Below, piece by piece: positions 34,566-45,369 of a stretch of DNA of 64,000 nucleotides. The position numbers were made by a program, and so were the translations under genes. The stretch is from NCBI GenBank assembly GCA_051294375.1, contig CM119270.1, forward strand, positions 2,356,388 through 2,420,387. Reading direction: 5' to 3'. The stretch comes from Paraspadella gotoi. Its lineage: Eukaryota > Chaetognatha. The stretch's first letter is position 1. Every line of letters starts with the position of its first letter. Below the pieces are notes generated by a model. The model saw only the letters and a list, made by a program, of their open reading frames with translations. It ran no database searches and was not told the origin of the DNA.

Positions 34566-37500
34566 GAAAGAGAGAGAAAAAGATAGAGAGAAGCTGGACA
34601 GCCGCTGGACCGCCGCTGGACCGCCTCTGCAGAGCTGAACTCGTTATTTGACGAATATGAGTAGGGACGAACTCTTTTGCTTTCTATAAAAAAATATTAC
34701 AAAATAAATATTTGGGTAAAGAGTACATTGAAAGTAAACTTAAAAATGCATAAATTTTCGTTTGAGCATGTTCCCATACTAAATTTTTGATTCACCCCAT
34801 TGAGAGGGGCTACCCCTATTCAGAAGAAAAAAAACTTGTCGCGATAAAGCTAAATTATTTTCAATAATAACGATCCAAAAATTATAATCCCTATTAACAA
34901 AATATATAGTCGAAAATACTCAGCTAACGACTATGATATTTTTGACTTCCAAATATTCTTTTTACTTATCAAAAAAAATTTTATTTCTTCATTTTAAAAA
35001 ATTTTAATCTTGAATGAAATTTTAAGTTTGTTCTTTTTTTAGGAAGAAACCAGACCGAAGTCAAATTTTATATTTGCATATTTAATTAATTTATAAATAG
35101 TTAACACAACTCAAATAATTATAATTTTAAAAAATGATTTAATATATACACTAAAAATATTTATACATTTAATAATAGTAAAAATTATCAGAATAACAAA
35201 AAAGTAATGTTAATTTGACTATATCTCTCTTCTCGACTCCTATTTTAAGTATAATTTGCTAAAAGTGGGCCGACCGGTTAAAAGTTACAGTAATAAATAA
35301 AAATCAAAAAAAATTACATTTTTAGAAAATGATACATGCAATTAAATTATTCCGCACAATTGCTGGATATATAGCAGGTATCGCCTACCTGTCACATTAG
35401 CTGATGCACATGTGACATTTAATAGTTATTTACTGCCTATTTTTGCCGGTTTATGGTTTAACTACCAAACAATGTATCTAGTTATCAAGTTTCATTAGTG
35501 AGGCAGTTAGGAAGTTGAAATGTGTGTTCATTTTCTTTGTTTTATATCGTTTCAAGTATTTTTTGGTAGAATTTCCACTTCATTATAATTTACTGGAATA
35601 TGCAAATTAGATTATAGTACTTTTTTATTAATACTATTCTTTGGCGAGATTCTTATACTTTTAAGATTTTTTAAAAAGTTTTTTAAAACTGTCTAGATAA
35701 TGGGTACTTTAGACAAAAGTTAAAATTTAGTCATTTATATAGTCATACCTTCGCACTGAAAGTGCCGTCCACAAAGTTTTTCACAATGTTTTCCTGATGA
35801 ACTGCTTTGTATTAAAATGGTATCTCCTGCTACGTAAGATGCAATGCCGCGTGCCGGCCTAAGTTCTTCACATCCTGGAAAAGTTTATTAAAAGTTGAAA
35901 GGGATAATTTTAGGTTTAGTTAGAAATATTCCACTCCTGAAATACACTGAAGTTGTGAATTTTTTAATTTTTATTCTTTTCCTTAAATCCTAACTTTTAC
36001 TTTTTTAGTCGGATCTGCATATCGCAGATTTCGACTCTATAATTGACTTTGTCGGTCTGTTTGTCTAACCCCCAATCTTGTTGGTCATTCACTTAAATCA
36101 TGTCAGAACATCAAATTATAATTAATTATGCAAAAAAAAGGTGTCTGGCTATCCGTCCTTCCTTCCCCCTTCTGTTCGTCTGTCTGTTCCCCCTTAGCAT
36201 TATACTCCAATTAATTATACTTGTGATTGGATGGATGGATTAGAATGAAATTTTGTGTGTGATTGATCTGGATATGAAGTTTTGATGGAATCGTGCTAGT
36301 GGAAATTAGTTTAAATGGAAATAACAAAAAAAATGTTTCACTATTTGAATGCCAATTACCCATGAGTGGGTGGGACGATTGACTTAAAATTTTGTATGTG
36401 AGTAGGAAAGTATGTGATAAAGCTGGAAATCAAGTTTTACTGGAATCGTCCGAGTGGAAATGAGTTTAAATGGAAGAAATAAAAAACCTGTTTCTCTAAT
36501 TGATTATGCTTCTTTTTATTTTTATATTAAATGTAAATGCAAGATATATTAAATAATCAAATAATCAGTTAATTAGTCAATTAGTCATTTAATCAGTCAA
36601 TTAATAAATCAAATAATTATTCAATCAATCAATTTATTTATCTGCTAATTAAATATTCAATCAATCAATGCTAAATTATCGTGGGCACATCCGACATCGT
36701 GAGCTCAAACTTTTTTTTTTTTTGCATAAGGATACTCACGAAAATTGACCCTCGTTTCCTTGCAAATTGTTTGGGCCTTCTTGATGAGAGTTGGATGCAT
36801 TTTCAAAAGGTCACCTGTCTTTGACCTAGGCAAAATAGTACGAGGATCAAGAGGTTCTCTTCCTCTCATGGGGATGATTACTGATGACTTATATTTTTTT
36901 AACAAAGCCCAAGCGTCCTCCAATTTTTTTTTTTTGCCAATGACTGTTTGTCCAATTGTAACGCAGAACCTGTAGTTATTAAAGTCTATCCCCCCCAAAA
37001 AAGAGGGAGTAACGGAAACCATTGCATTAATTAAAAATTATTGATTCAATCAAGCTTCTCAAGATATTCAAAATTTCAGTCCAAACCTCGGGTTCCATCC
37101 ACGGTTATCAACGCTGTGTCCTGATCTTCAGGATTTAGTGTTTTGCAATTTTTTTCATCTTCCCAATTTCCACAATCATTGATGCCATTGCAGCCATGAA
37201 CTTTTGGATCATAGCACATTCTTGATTGATGTCCGCTTCAAAATTTTATTCATATGGAAATTTTAAATGTGCATTTGATTAAATTGAGAAGAAATGTTTT
37301 AGAATAGTTTAACTTAGCTTTTGTTAATCGTTAATTTTTTAGAAACTTTGGTTAACCATTCAAAATTCATTAAAATCAGTTAATTTTATAACTTAAGGTA
37401 TTTAAAGATGTTTTCTCTTTTACTTAATTTTAATCTTTTATATCAGATACATGATGTAAATATTAAAATTGGTAAATAAATCATTAAAAAAATATAAAAA

Positions 37501-38695
37501 TATTACAATCAAAAATTACCTTGAATTAATTATTAAAATAAGTATATTAATGGTTAACAGTTTAAGGTTATCAAACCCCTAGGTTTGGCTTATAGAAATC
37601 TTTTAAGTTGCGCCGCGAGTTCTCGCGGAGCAACTCTATAAGTCACTTTTCGGTCCGTCAGAATGTCTGTCCGTTGGTCTGTCCTACTTATATTAAAATG
37701 CATATAATTTGCCTATAGTTGGTTTCACATTTGTAAAGACAGAAAAAACTAGGTGTCTTAACCGATTAAAGATAATTTTAACTGATCGGTTAATTTGGTA
37801 AAATTAACCGGTTAATTTTCAAATTTACTAATTTAAATTTTTATTTGTTTTATGTATTATAGTTTTCCTTTGCAAAGCTGTCAACTATTTCTCAAAACTT
37901 TTTCCCCTATTCTCTTTCTTCTTCTTATAATTTTACCATATTAAAAAAAATAAACTATCAACTTTATATTTTCACCTTCACTTTCATTTATTTCAATGTT
38001 TATTTTAACAATGTAGTTATTTATTACTTTCGTAGTTTCAATTTTTAATCATGTTACTGCTTACTTATTTACATTGGCTAAATGTATTTTACTGTACTAA
38101 CTGAATTTTAATTTCCTTTAATTTCCCTTTCTCAATCTAACTGTCCTTAACATGTACACATTGTACAGATCTGCTCAAAAAAAGTTTAAACTTTGAACCC
38201 GATACTATCTCACTTGTTTGTCGTCCTATTAAATAAAACTTGGATTCATTTGAAAGCCAAGACAAATATCTTTCATTCAAAATTTTAGCATTTTAACCGT
38301 TAATTAAAATTTTAAAAATTAACCATTTTATTGACGCCTAGAAAAACCCTCAATTTCAAGGGACTGCTAGCGCCGGCTTCAGGAATTCCTAAAACTATAA
38401 AGAATAAAAGACAAAATTTTGATGTAGCGCATGTTATAAATACACGGGCAAAGACAGTTTTTAGTCATGTTATATGTAATGTCATATCATGTGATCAAAA
38501 GGAAATACACATGAATATAAAGTCACTGCGGCGCAACACATTGGAATTACCGTTCTTGTTTTTCTTATTTTTAGTCGGATCTGGTTATCAGCAGATCCTG
38601 ACTCATAATTCACTTTGTCGGTCCGACGGTCCGCCCCCTCAATATTGTCGGGCACTAACTTATATCATGTCAGAACATCGAATTATGATAAATTA

Positions 38696-38738
<43 letters not shown>

Positions 38739-41700
38739 CCGTCCGTCCGTCCCACCTTAGCAAAAAACACCAATTACTCGTGATTGGATGGATGGATTGG
38801 AATGAAATTTTGTGTGTGGGTAGGGAAGTGTGTGATTGAGCTGTATATGAAGTATATATGATGTTTCGATGGAATCGTCCGAGTGGAAATGAGTTTATGG
38901 AAAAAATAAAAAAATAATTTCACTATTTGAATACCAATTACTCAAGAGTGATGGGGCGATTGACTTGAAATTTTGTATTTGGGTAGGAAAGTGTGTGATT
39001 GAGCTGGAAATCAAGTTTCGATGGAATCGTTAGAGTGGAAATGAGTTTAAATGGAAAAAAACAAAAAACCTGTTTCACTAATTGATTATGCTTCTTTTTC
39101 CTATTATATTAAATGTAAATGAAGGATGTATTAATAAATCAAATAATTAATCAGTAAATTAATGAATTAGTCAATTAATTAATCAATAATTAATTAATTA
39201 GTCAATCAATCCGTCCATCCGTCCCATCTTAAGAAAAAGCTCCAATAACTCGTGATTGGCTGGTTGGATTGGAATGAAATTTTGTGTCTGGGTAGGACAG
39301 TGTGAGATGAAGCTGGATATAAAGTTTCGATGGAATCGTGCAAGTGGAAATGAGTTTAAATGGAAAAAACATAAGTTGCATTTACTAAAATATTTTTATT
39401 TATTTTAACCAATAAATACTCTATTTAATCATAATTAGATGGATAGATTGAGTTGAAATTTTGTGTGTGGGTAGGAAAGCGTGTGACGAAGCTTGATACA
39501 AAGTTTCGATGGAAACGTACGAATGGAAATGAGTTTAAATAAAAAAAATATGAGTCACATTTACTTGAATCTTTTTGCTTTCACGATCTTGTTAGTCCTG
39601 CAATGTTACTTATTTTAACCCATAATTACTCGAATAATCATAATTGAATTAATAGATTGAAAAGAAAGTGTGTGAAGAAGCTTGATATAAAGTTTTGATG
39701 GAATTGTGCCAGTGGAAATGAGTTTAAATGGAAAAAACATTAGTCACATCTACTTGATCTTTTTTATTTATGATTACTAATAAATGTTTTAATTAATTAA
39801 TGAATTAATTTTAAAAAATGATACAATTTAAAAAATTATGCAAGTTGAAAAAATTATGCAAGTTGAAAAAAATATGCAAGTTGAAAAAAATATGCAAGTT
39901 GAAAAAAATATGCAAGTTGAAAAAATTATGCAAGTTGAAAAAATTATGCAAGTTGAAAAAAATTATGCAGGTTGAAAAAATTATGCAAGTTGAAAAAATT
40001 ATGCAAGTTGAAAAAATTATGCAAGTTGAAAAATTATGCAAGTTGAAAAAATTATGCAAGTTGAAAAATTATGCAAGTTGAAGAAATTATGCAAGTTGAA
40101 AAAATGATGCAAGTTAAAAAAAAATAATGCAAATTGTAAAAATGATGTAAATTGAAAAAATGATGAGTTGAAAAATTATGTGCATGGAAAAAATTATGCG
40201 AGTTAAAAAATGATGCGAGTTAAAAAAAAATTTAAAAAAATATTGTGATATACGATTAGCAGATTACCGCTTAATTATTGTAGGCAGATCCGACATTGTT
40301 TGCTCAAACTTGTTAAACTAACATTGACTCATAAGGATTAAAAATTTGCTTACTTGCTCATTCGAACATTGCAAGATCGCCATTTTTCTGGACAAAAGCA
40401 TCGGTCAACGTTTTTGTCGACCACATTCTCCGCGCACTCATACTCCGATCCTTGAACAAGTGACATCAAAGAATTATTTGTTATTCCTCATTTGAGAGTT
40501 GTATTCCCTTTTTTATTTCAATTTTATTTTAATTTCAATTTTTTTCTTTACTGTTTTATCTTTTTTACTACCAATTTATTTAAATTTTCTGTTTGATTAA
40601 TTCAAAAACTATTGAATTATTATAAAATTCTTAGATTTTATAGATATTTAATATTAAATATGTTTTGACATATTAGATTATTGAAACATTTTGAAAACAA
40701 TTTTATATCTTTCAAATTTTAGTGTTGAGTCTCCTGTTAACAGATTTAACTGTGACGATTTAACTCCGAGGTTAATTAAAATTCTTTGGTGTCACTCGTA
40801 TAGAGATACTAAGTAAGTATTACCATCTTTTCTTCTGCAGCGACAAACTTTATTTTTCCTGTTTAAAAATAGAAAATTTAGAATTATTACACGATAGAGA
40901 TGTGGTTTTTGCTCATAAACTAACTTAGTATCTTTCTAGAAGAGCTGTTGATGGGAATCAGTGGACGAAAACACGAGATTCCAGACATTTTTTAAAGAAA
41001 GAAAAACATTTCTAACTCGTTTGCATTTGCTGTTGTCATTGTACAAAAATGGATTCATCGCATTTTGTTACTCGACCATCAACTCTCAACTGGAAAGACT
41101 CTACGTTTATGTAGATAAGGCGCTTCGTGGGCTGAAGATGACAGTCCGTAACTTCAATAAGCCCCTCTAGCAGCCATGGAACGGGACCCTGGGCTTGGAA
41201 CAAAGCTTGAGGGTTTGCCACGCCCCCAAGGCGGCTTACGGCCATCCCCACGCTTTCTGCAAGGGAGGTACCGGGTTGGGATTGAACCCGGTACCTATGA
41301 TGGCTTCACTCAATGAACTACCGGGTCACGACTGAAAGTGTCATGCTTTTAGGCGAGGTGAACTGATGCAATGCCCGACTACACATATAAAAAAAGCTTC
41401 GAGATAAAGCAACAGACGGAAAAATGCTACAAATTGAGAGTTACTTGATGGAGAGCTCGCATAAAGCGGAGTCGATGCTGTCCCAGGAACAGGGTACCTC
41501 TTTTCTCTCTTCCCAATAACACGTTTCTGAGCAACATTCATTTTTTAATTGCTCTTTATGATCCTCGTTGCAAGATTTCGTCTGTCCCCTCACCTTTCTG
41601 TCAAAAACAAAAATAAAATTATTTTGTTACAAAACACGAACGGTTGAAGACTGGCGGCCTCGGAGCAGCACCCTCGCTTAACTTCCCCCCAGCCTTAGAC

Positions 41701-42605
41701 TTAGACTTTGTCGTTGACCAATGGGAAGAAGGGAAAGGGAAAATGACAATATGGGTGATATAAGATAGACTAAATGTTTGGTTAATGGTTAAGACTCAAT
41801 TCCGTCCATTTCCGTCGATCTTTTTTGAACATCATCATTAGATGAAACAGAGAATTTTGATTTTCACAACGAATTTATTTAGATTAAAAACAGACATGTT
41901 TCGAACGTGTTTTCGTTCTTCATCAGTGTTTGAGTTTTGAAAATGTTATTCAAAATATATTTCAATTTTAATAAATATCAACATCAATATCTAAATATGA
42001 ATATCATGAACGAAATGGACTTATAGACAAACTTAGTTGATCTAGTGACGTGATTGCTCTTCCCACGGGCGGTTAGAGGGGGGACACCCTCGCCTTAAGG
42101 GGAGAAAAAAAAAAGAAGAAAAATAAGAATAAAGTATACAGAGACATAAAATGAGAAGCAATATAATATCAAGAAACAGGACACAGGATATCGAACATAA
42201 ACAATAATATAATGAAGAGACAGACAGAGAAAGAAAGAGAGAAAGACAGAAGGACAAGAAAGAAGAGAGCACAGATGAGAGACCGAACAACATAAATTAC
42301 ATCATACAGACCGCACAATATGGACTCATCCTACATTAACACATCTTATCAGAATTACATATGACTAGTAAACTACACCGGCAATTTGTTTTTTTACCTC
42401 TGGAGAAAAAAACTTGTGGCACGCTTTTTGTTTAGGGTAAATATTTTGGGAAGACTTCGTATTGAAACATTTTTTTTACCTGTTAAAAATTGGGATATTA
42501 TTTGTAGAACAGTTAAATATTTTTACAGTGTAAGGTTTTTATCTCACCATCTGATGGATTTTCGAGTGCAAGAAAGCACAAAAGGGTAAAATACCAAAGT
42601 TGCAT
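28510..42605 (-). CDS. Gene A: secreted LDLa/PAN/SRCR multidomain protein, 12 coding exons
   Basis: The coding exons in transcript order are 42548-42605, 42398-42479, 41445-41597, 40824-40858, 40354-40450, 37087-37235, 36740-36985, 35749-35874, 33798-33914, 33689-33730, 32906-32947 and 28510-31274. They sum to 3912 nt, exactly 1304 codons including the TGA stop. All introns are GT-AG. Domains by residue: signal peptide 1-19; basic stretch 20-46; RKVR furin-type site 47-50; cysteine-rich module to about 125; LDLa-like to about 165; unknown domain 192-273; PAN-like 274-354; two 14-residue cysteine repeats 355-382; SRCR 383-478 and 485-577; helical region to about 985; beta-rich region; cysteine tail from about 1266. 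The protein is probably secreted or extracellular; binding or recognition is inferred from domain families. Gene B is a tandem paralogue upstream in transcription. The intron repeats explain the 14 kb span. UTRs and promoter were not determined. Confidence 0.86.
31275..32905. repeat. Gene A last intron with repeat fragments
   Basis: 1631-bp intron. It holds a CGGATCTGCCTAC-type end at 31725-31755, TTAA-rich repeats (31760-31808) and (CT)n at 31838-31873; the rest is AT-rich. Confidence 0.6.
32906..32947 (-). CDS. Gene A exon 11: second 42-nt microexon
   Basis: Phase 1 to phase 1, encoding KNKAYCQIRNSCT with two cysteines spaced x5. The acceptor is GCATTACAG and the donor GTAAGA. Its size and A-x-C...C layout match exon 10, so the two probably arose by exon duplication. 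Gene B has the same exon (core AYCRISKACT). Confidence 0.82.
33689..33730 (-). CDS. Gene A exon 10: 42-nt microexon
   Basis: Phase 1 to phase 1, encoding QSAKCEVTEAKCD with two cysteines spaced x6. The acceptor is CTATTCAG and the donor GTAAGT. Gene B has an exon of exactly the same length, phase and cysteine spacing. Confidence 0.82.
33798..33914 (-). CDS. Gene A exon 9: PAN/Apple-like domain, second half
   Basis: 117 nt, phase 1 to phase 1, acceptor CTTATCAG, donor GTACTC. It encodes GYTYFGTKKSCSLF, then SGRC near the end. The G-Y-x-Y-x-G...C...SGRC pattern is shared with gene B. It completes the PAN-like fold started in exon 8. Confidence 0.8.
34521..34590. repeat. (GA)n in gene A intron
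   Basis: GA tract followed by CTGGACAGCCGCTGGACCGC repeats. It lies in the intron between exons 8 and 9. Confidence 0.8.
35749..35874 (-). CDS. Gene A exon 8: PAN/Apple-like domain, first half
   Basis: 126 nt, phase 1 to phase 1, with a strong acceptor (TTTTCCAG). It begins GCEEL and has a KHCEKLCGRHFQCEG core. The C-x3-C-x5-C-x-G pattern joined to YTYFGTKKSC in exon 9 resembles PAN/Apple and WSC-type domains. Gene B has C-x3-C-x5-C-x-G at the same place. Confidence 0.78.
36008..36695. mobile_element. GTCGGATCTGC-family element in gene A intron
   Basis: Begins with the palindrome GTCGGATCTGCATATCGC and ends near an inverted GCACATCCGAC. Inside are TGTCAGAACATC, a GTCTGTC tract and two tandem modules containing GTGGAAATTAGTTTAAATGG. 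It lies between exons 7 and 8 and is missing from gene B. Confidence 0.65.
36740..36985 (-). CDS. Gene A exon 7: unrecognised conserved domain
   Basis: 246 nt, phase 1 to phase 1, so it could be shuffled as a unit. It starts DFNNYRFC and has a central IIPMRGREPLDP, then ILP..KTG. Gene B keeps DFN.Y..C, IIPMRG..PLDP, ILP and KTG. I do not recognise the family. The conserved MRG.xPLDP patch may be functional. Confidence 0.82.
37087..37235 (-). CDS. Gene A exon 6: LDL-receptor class A-like module
   Basis: 149 nt, phase 2 to phase 1. It encodes SRMCYDP, then HGCNGINDCGNWEDEKNC, the C-terminal calcium-cage half of an LDLa repeat (CxGxxDCxxxxDExxC with acidic residues). It is followed by LNPEDQDTALITVDG. 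The gene B counterpart is the same length and almost identical in sequence. LDLa modules are extracellular ligand-binding units. Confidence 0.86.
37315..37575. mobile_element. Diverged relative of the hAT-like element, in gene A intron
   Basis: Shares TTAATCGTTAATTTTTTAGA and a TTAACGG-like right end with 3963-5117. It is shorter and diverged; no clear target duplication. Confidence 0.45.
37750..38340. mobile_element. hAT-like MITE in gene A intron
   Basis: The ends are TAGGTGTCTTAACC and its near inverse GACGCCTA. The flanks GAAAAAAC and GAAAAACC are a one-mismatch 8-bp target duplication. The related repeat near 23622 (GACAGGAAAAAACCAC) shows the uninterrupted site. Confidence 0.68.
38574..40294. 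mobile_element. Long GTCGGATCTGC-family element in gene A intron
   Basis: Starts GTCGGATCTGGTTATCAGC and ends TAGGCAGATCCGAC. In order it has a (GTCT/GTCC)n array (38695-38752), four to five diverged modules of about 170 bp (TTGGATGGAT...AAATTTTGTG...GTGGAAATGAGTTT), AT-rich DNA, then about 20 units of ATGCAAGTTGAAAAAATT (39820-40240). It lies in the intron between exons 5 and 6, and its end is 60 bp from exon 5. Confidence 0.68.
40354..40450 (-). CDS. Gene A exon 5: cysteine-rich module continuing into LDLa-like region
   Basis: 97 nt, phase 1 to phase 2, acceptor TTCAAG, donor GTAAGC. It encodes YECAENVVDKNVDRCFCP, then a W..CNVRMS core. Gene B has the same YEC, RC.CP and CNVRMS positions. 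The last cysteines probably form the amino half of the LDLa-like unit finished in exon 6. Confidence 0.82.
40824..40858 (-). CDS. Gene A exon 4: 35-nt microexon
   Basis: Phase 2 to phase 1, encoding KNKVCRCRRKD plus a split glycine. The donor is GTAATA. In gene B the equivalent residues (CRCKR core) are joined to the next exon without an intron, which supports this being coding. Confidence 0.75.
41110..41385 (-). mobile_element. tRNA-like SINE, family 3, in gene A intron
   Basis: The minus strand reads GTAGTCGGGCATTGCATC...GTGACCCGGTAGTTCA (A-box-like) ... CCGGGTTCAATCCC (B-box-like) ... CGGCCGTAAGCCGCC ... CATGGCTGCTAG. Closest relative at 58927-59212. Confidence 0.75.
41445..41597 (-). CDS. 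Gene A exon 3: cysteine-rich module with CC-x3-C
   Basis: 153 nt, phase 2 to phase 2. It encodes a six-cysteine segment with ECCSETC, then a C after nine residues, then SALCELSI. All six cysteines and the WEER motif are conserved in gene B. I do not recognise the fold. The CC-x3-C-x9-C spacing is close to, but not, the insulin A-chain pattern (x8). Confidence 0.82.
41886..41932 (-). ncRNA. Hammerhead ribozyme motif, type I-like, in gene A intron
   Basis: Minus strand: stem I AAACA pairs TGTTT. CTGATGA, stem II GAACG/CGTTC with a loop, GAAA, CATGTC. Every core box and both main stems are intact; stem III is minimal. It lies in the intron between exons 2 and 3, near-antisense to nothing coding and on the same strand as the pre-mRNA, so it would be transcribed within it. 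Confidence 0.72.
42398..42479 (-). CDS. Gene A exon 2: basic propeptide-like segment
   Basis: 82 nt, phase 1 to phase 2. It encodes a lysine/arginine-rich segment with the core FTLNKKRATSF, matching FTLNKKQATSF in gene B. The final split codon completes the R of an RKVRG sequence at the junction with exon 3. RXXR followed by G is a classic furin-type processing site, so this is plausibly a cleaved propeptide. Confidence 0.8.
42548..42605 (-). CDS. Gene A exon 1: start codon and signal peptide
   Basis: The ATG is at 42603-42605. It opens a 19-codon hydrophobic leader containing LWYFTLLCFLAL, typical of a signal peptide, and the exon ends in phase 1 at a GTGAGA donor. Gene B has a leader of identical length (58 nt) with matching residues W, LLCFLAL and NP, which supports the start. 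An upstream out-of-frame ATG (minus-strand GTATGGACC) opens only a four-codon ORF. Confidence 0.82.
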
Positions 42606-44431
42606 TTTAAATTTGGTCCATACCTAAATTAAATTTTAAAAAAGATTGGTATTTTTGTTTGAAACGAAAATTAATTTTAAAAGTTTTATAAACACTCAGA
42701 TTTTCTTACATGAACAAGAGCAAGTTGAATATATCTAAGTGCAGGTACTTAAGGAGAACCGTTTTTATACCTACTCAACTAAAAAACATACGATTTTTTT
42801 CTAAACTGGATATCTGAGGAGCACCAAAACTAGATATTCCAGTTTTTATTTGCACCGTCAGAAATCGCCAGATCTGCAATCATCTACGATTTTTCCACCA
42901 TTTTTCTTTGATTCTTGGTTTTTGCCAGGCAGAGAGAAAGAGACCAGAAACAAGAGTCAAAAAAGTTTTTATTGCTTGGTACTTAAAACTAAAGTTACCA
43001 TTCAGAATCACAAGCAAGGTAAAACTACATCAAGCAACATTTTTTGGACCTTTTATGACCTTGACCTCGGAAATTGGGTCGTGAATCTCAAAGTTTTTTC
43101 TCCAAAGCCTCTTTTCAAATTAATTGGATAGAATCGGATTCGCTTCGGTGATTTTTGACTTAAAATCATTTATAATTAAAAAAAAAAAACCGTCTAATCT
43201 TCGTCAACTAATAATACCCGGTTATCCAAAAAAACTATGCTTTGATGCCGAATTTTTTTGGGGGATTTTTTCCTTTGACCAAAAGTGTTTGATTGGGCAT
43301 TTCTTGGCAAGTATCGAGCTTGTCTTTCTGATATTGAGAAAATGTACTATAGCCTTGTCCAGTTATCGTGAAATTCGGTAAAATTCATTTTCTATTGCCT
43401 CGTAGTAATGTTCAATTTATTTTCTACTTAACGACGTAATAACATCTATTATTATCTAATAATATCATCATTTTTTATACAAACCATCGAAATGTTAAAA
43501 AAAATTATGTTTTTTTTTCTTCGTATAATATTTTGATTAAACAAAATCGTTTGTTCAATGAATGGTACACTTTTGTTAGACATCTGGGTAAAGCAACTCG
43601 TATCGATTGCCGTGGCATTTGACACGACCGTGGCCGGAAGACTCGACGATCAGTCAAAATCTGGGTCTGGGTATAATTAATGTGGACGGTAAAAGAAAAA
43701 AAAAAAACACCGATCGGCTTCGATAAATTTTGAAATATTCGGCAACCAAAAAAGACATCGCTAAAATAACAAAAAAAGTATAAATATTTTAAAGTTAGAT
43801 TGATTAGGTTGGTTGAAACGTAGTAAGTACTTAAAAAGTTAATTTTTTAATCATTAGAAATTTGCCTTTAGAAAGGGTCAGAGATTTAGGATGCAGGAAC
43901 ACATATTAAGACAAAAGAGAATCAAAAATACTTTTTTGCCGCAAAAATTAATAGATTGGCTCTTTAAGTATTTTTCACAGCAGGATTAGTTGTTTTCGCC
44001 AACACAGCTGAATTTATTTATCATTAGGTAAGCTCTTTTGATGTACGTGGCGCGGGTTTGCGTCTTTATTGTCGTCTNNNNNNNNNNNNNNNNNNNNNNN
44101 NNNNNNNNNNNNNNNNNNNNNNNNNNNNNNNNNNNNNNNNNNNNNNNNNNNNNNNNNNNNNNNNNNNNNNNNNNNNNNNNNNNNNNNNNNNNNNNNNNNN
44201 NNNNNNNNNNNNNNNNNNNNNNNNNNNNNNNNNNNNNNNNNNNNNNNNNNNNNNNNNNNNNNNNNNNNNNNNNNNNNNNNNNNNNNNNNNNNNNNNNNNN
44301 NNNNNNNNNNNNNNNNNNNNNNNNNNNNNNNNNNNNNNNNNNNNNNNNNNNNNNNNNNNNNNNNNNNNNNNNNNNNNNNNNNNNNNNNNNNNNNNNNNNN
44401 NNNNNNNNNNNNNNNNNNNNNNNNNNNNNNN

Positions 44432-44835
<404 letters not shown>

Positions 44836-45369
44836 AACTTTATTTTTTCTCTAATTGGTCGAACTAAATTTTACGTCAAACAGTGTTTGTAGTTTTTCAA
44901 GACACCAATGGCACCAAAGCGGTTTACGTCCATCCTCACGTTTCCCTTTGGTTAAAGACCGGTTTGGCTTTACTCGATGAGACACCGGGACAGGAATAAG
45001 GGCGTGATATGTAAATTGCGAAATGAACCCGGTCAATTCCCGCTACACATTTGGTGAATAACTAACAACTATGTTTTTAATTTCTCTTTCAATAAATCAA
45101 TTTTTAAACAAAGAAAGCACGTCTTAAACAGGAAATAAATTGTTTTTCACCTCATTATCCGTTCTTGCCCAACAAGCATCTTACCTTTCCTTCTTTCCTC
45201 ACCCTATTGGCCCTTCCCAACTCAATTCCTCCCCACTTCACCAACCACCACCCCTCCACATCCCAACCTTTTTCCCCCTAGGGATGGCGTCACAGTTGGT
45301 CGTCAAGGTGTTTTGTATTGTCCCCCTGGGAGCAGTGAAAAGAAAATCCGCGATGGGAGAAAAATAAAA

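Noticed and set aside
38695-40240. CRISPR-like spacing of repeated units
   Set aside because: The units are head-to-tail minisatellites without unique spacers, in a eukaryotic intron.
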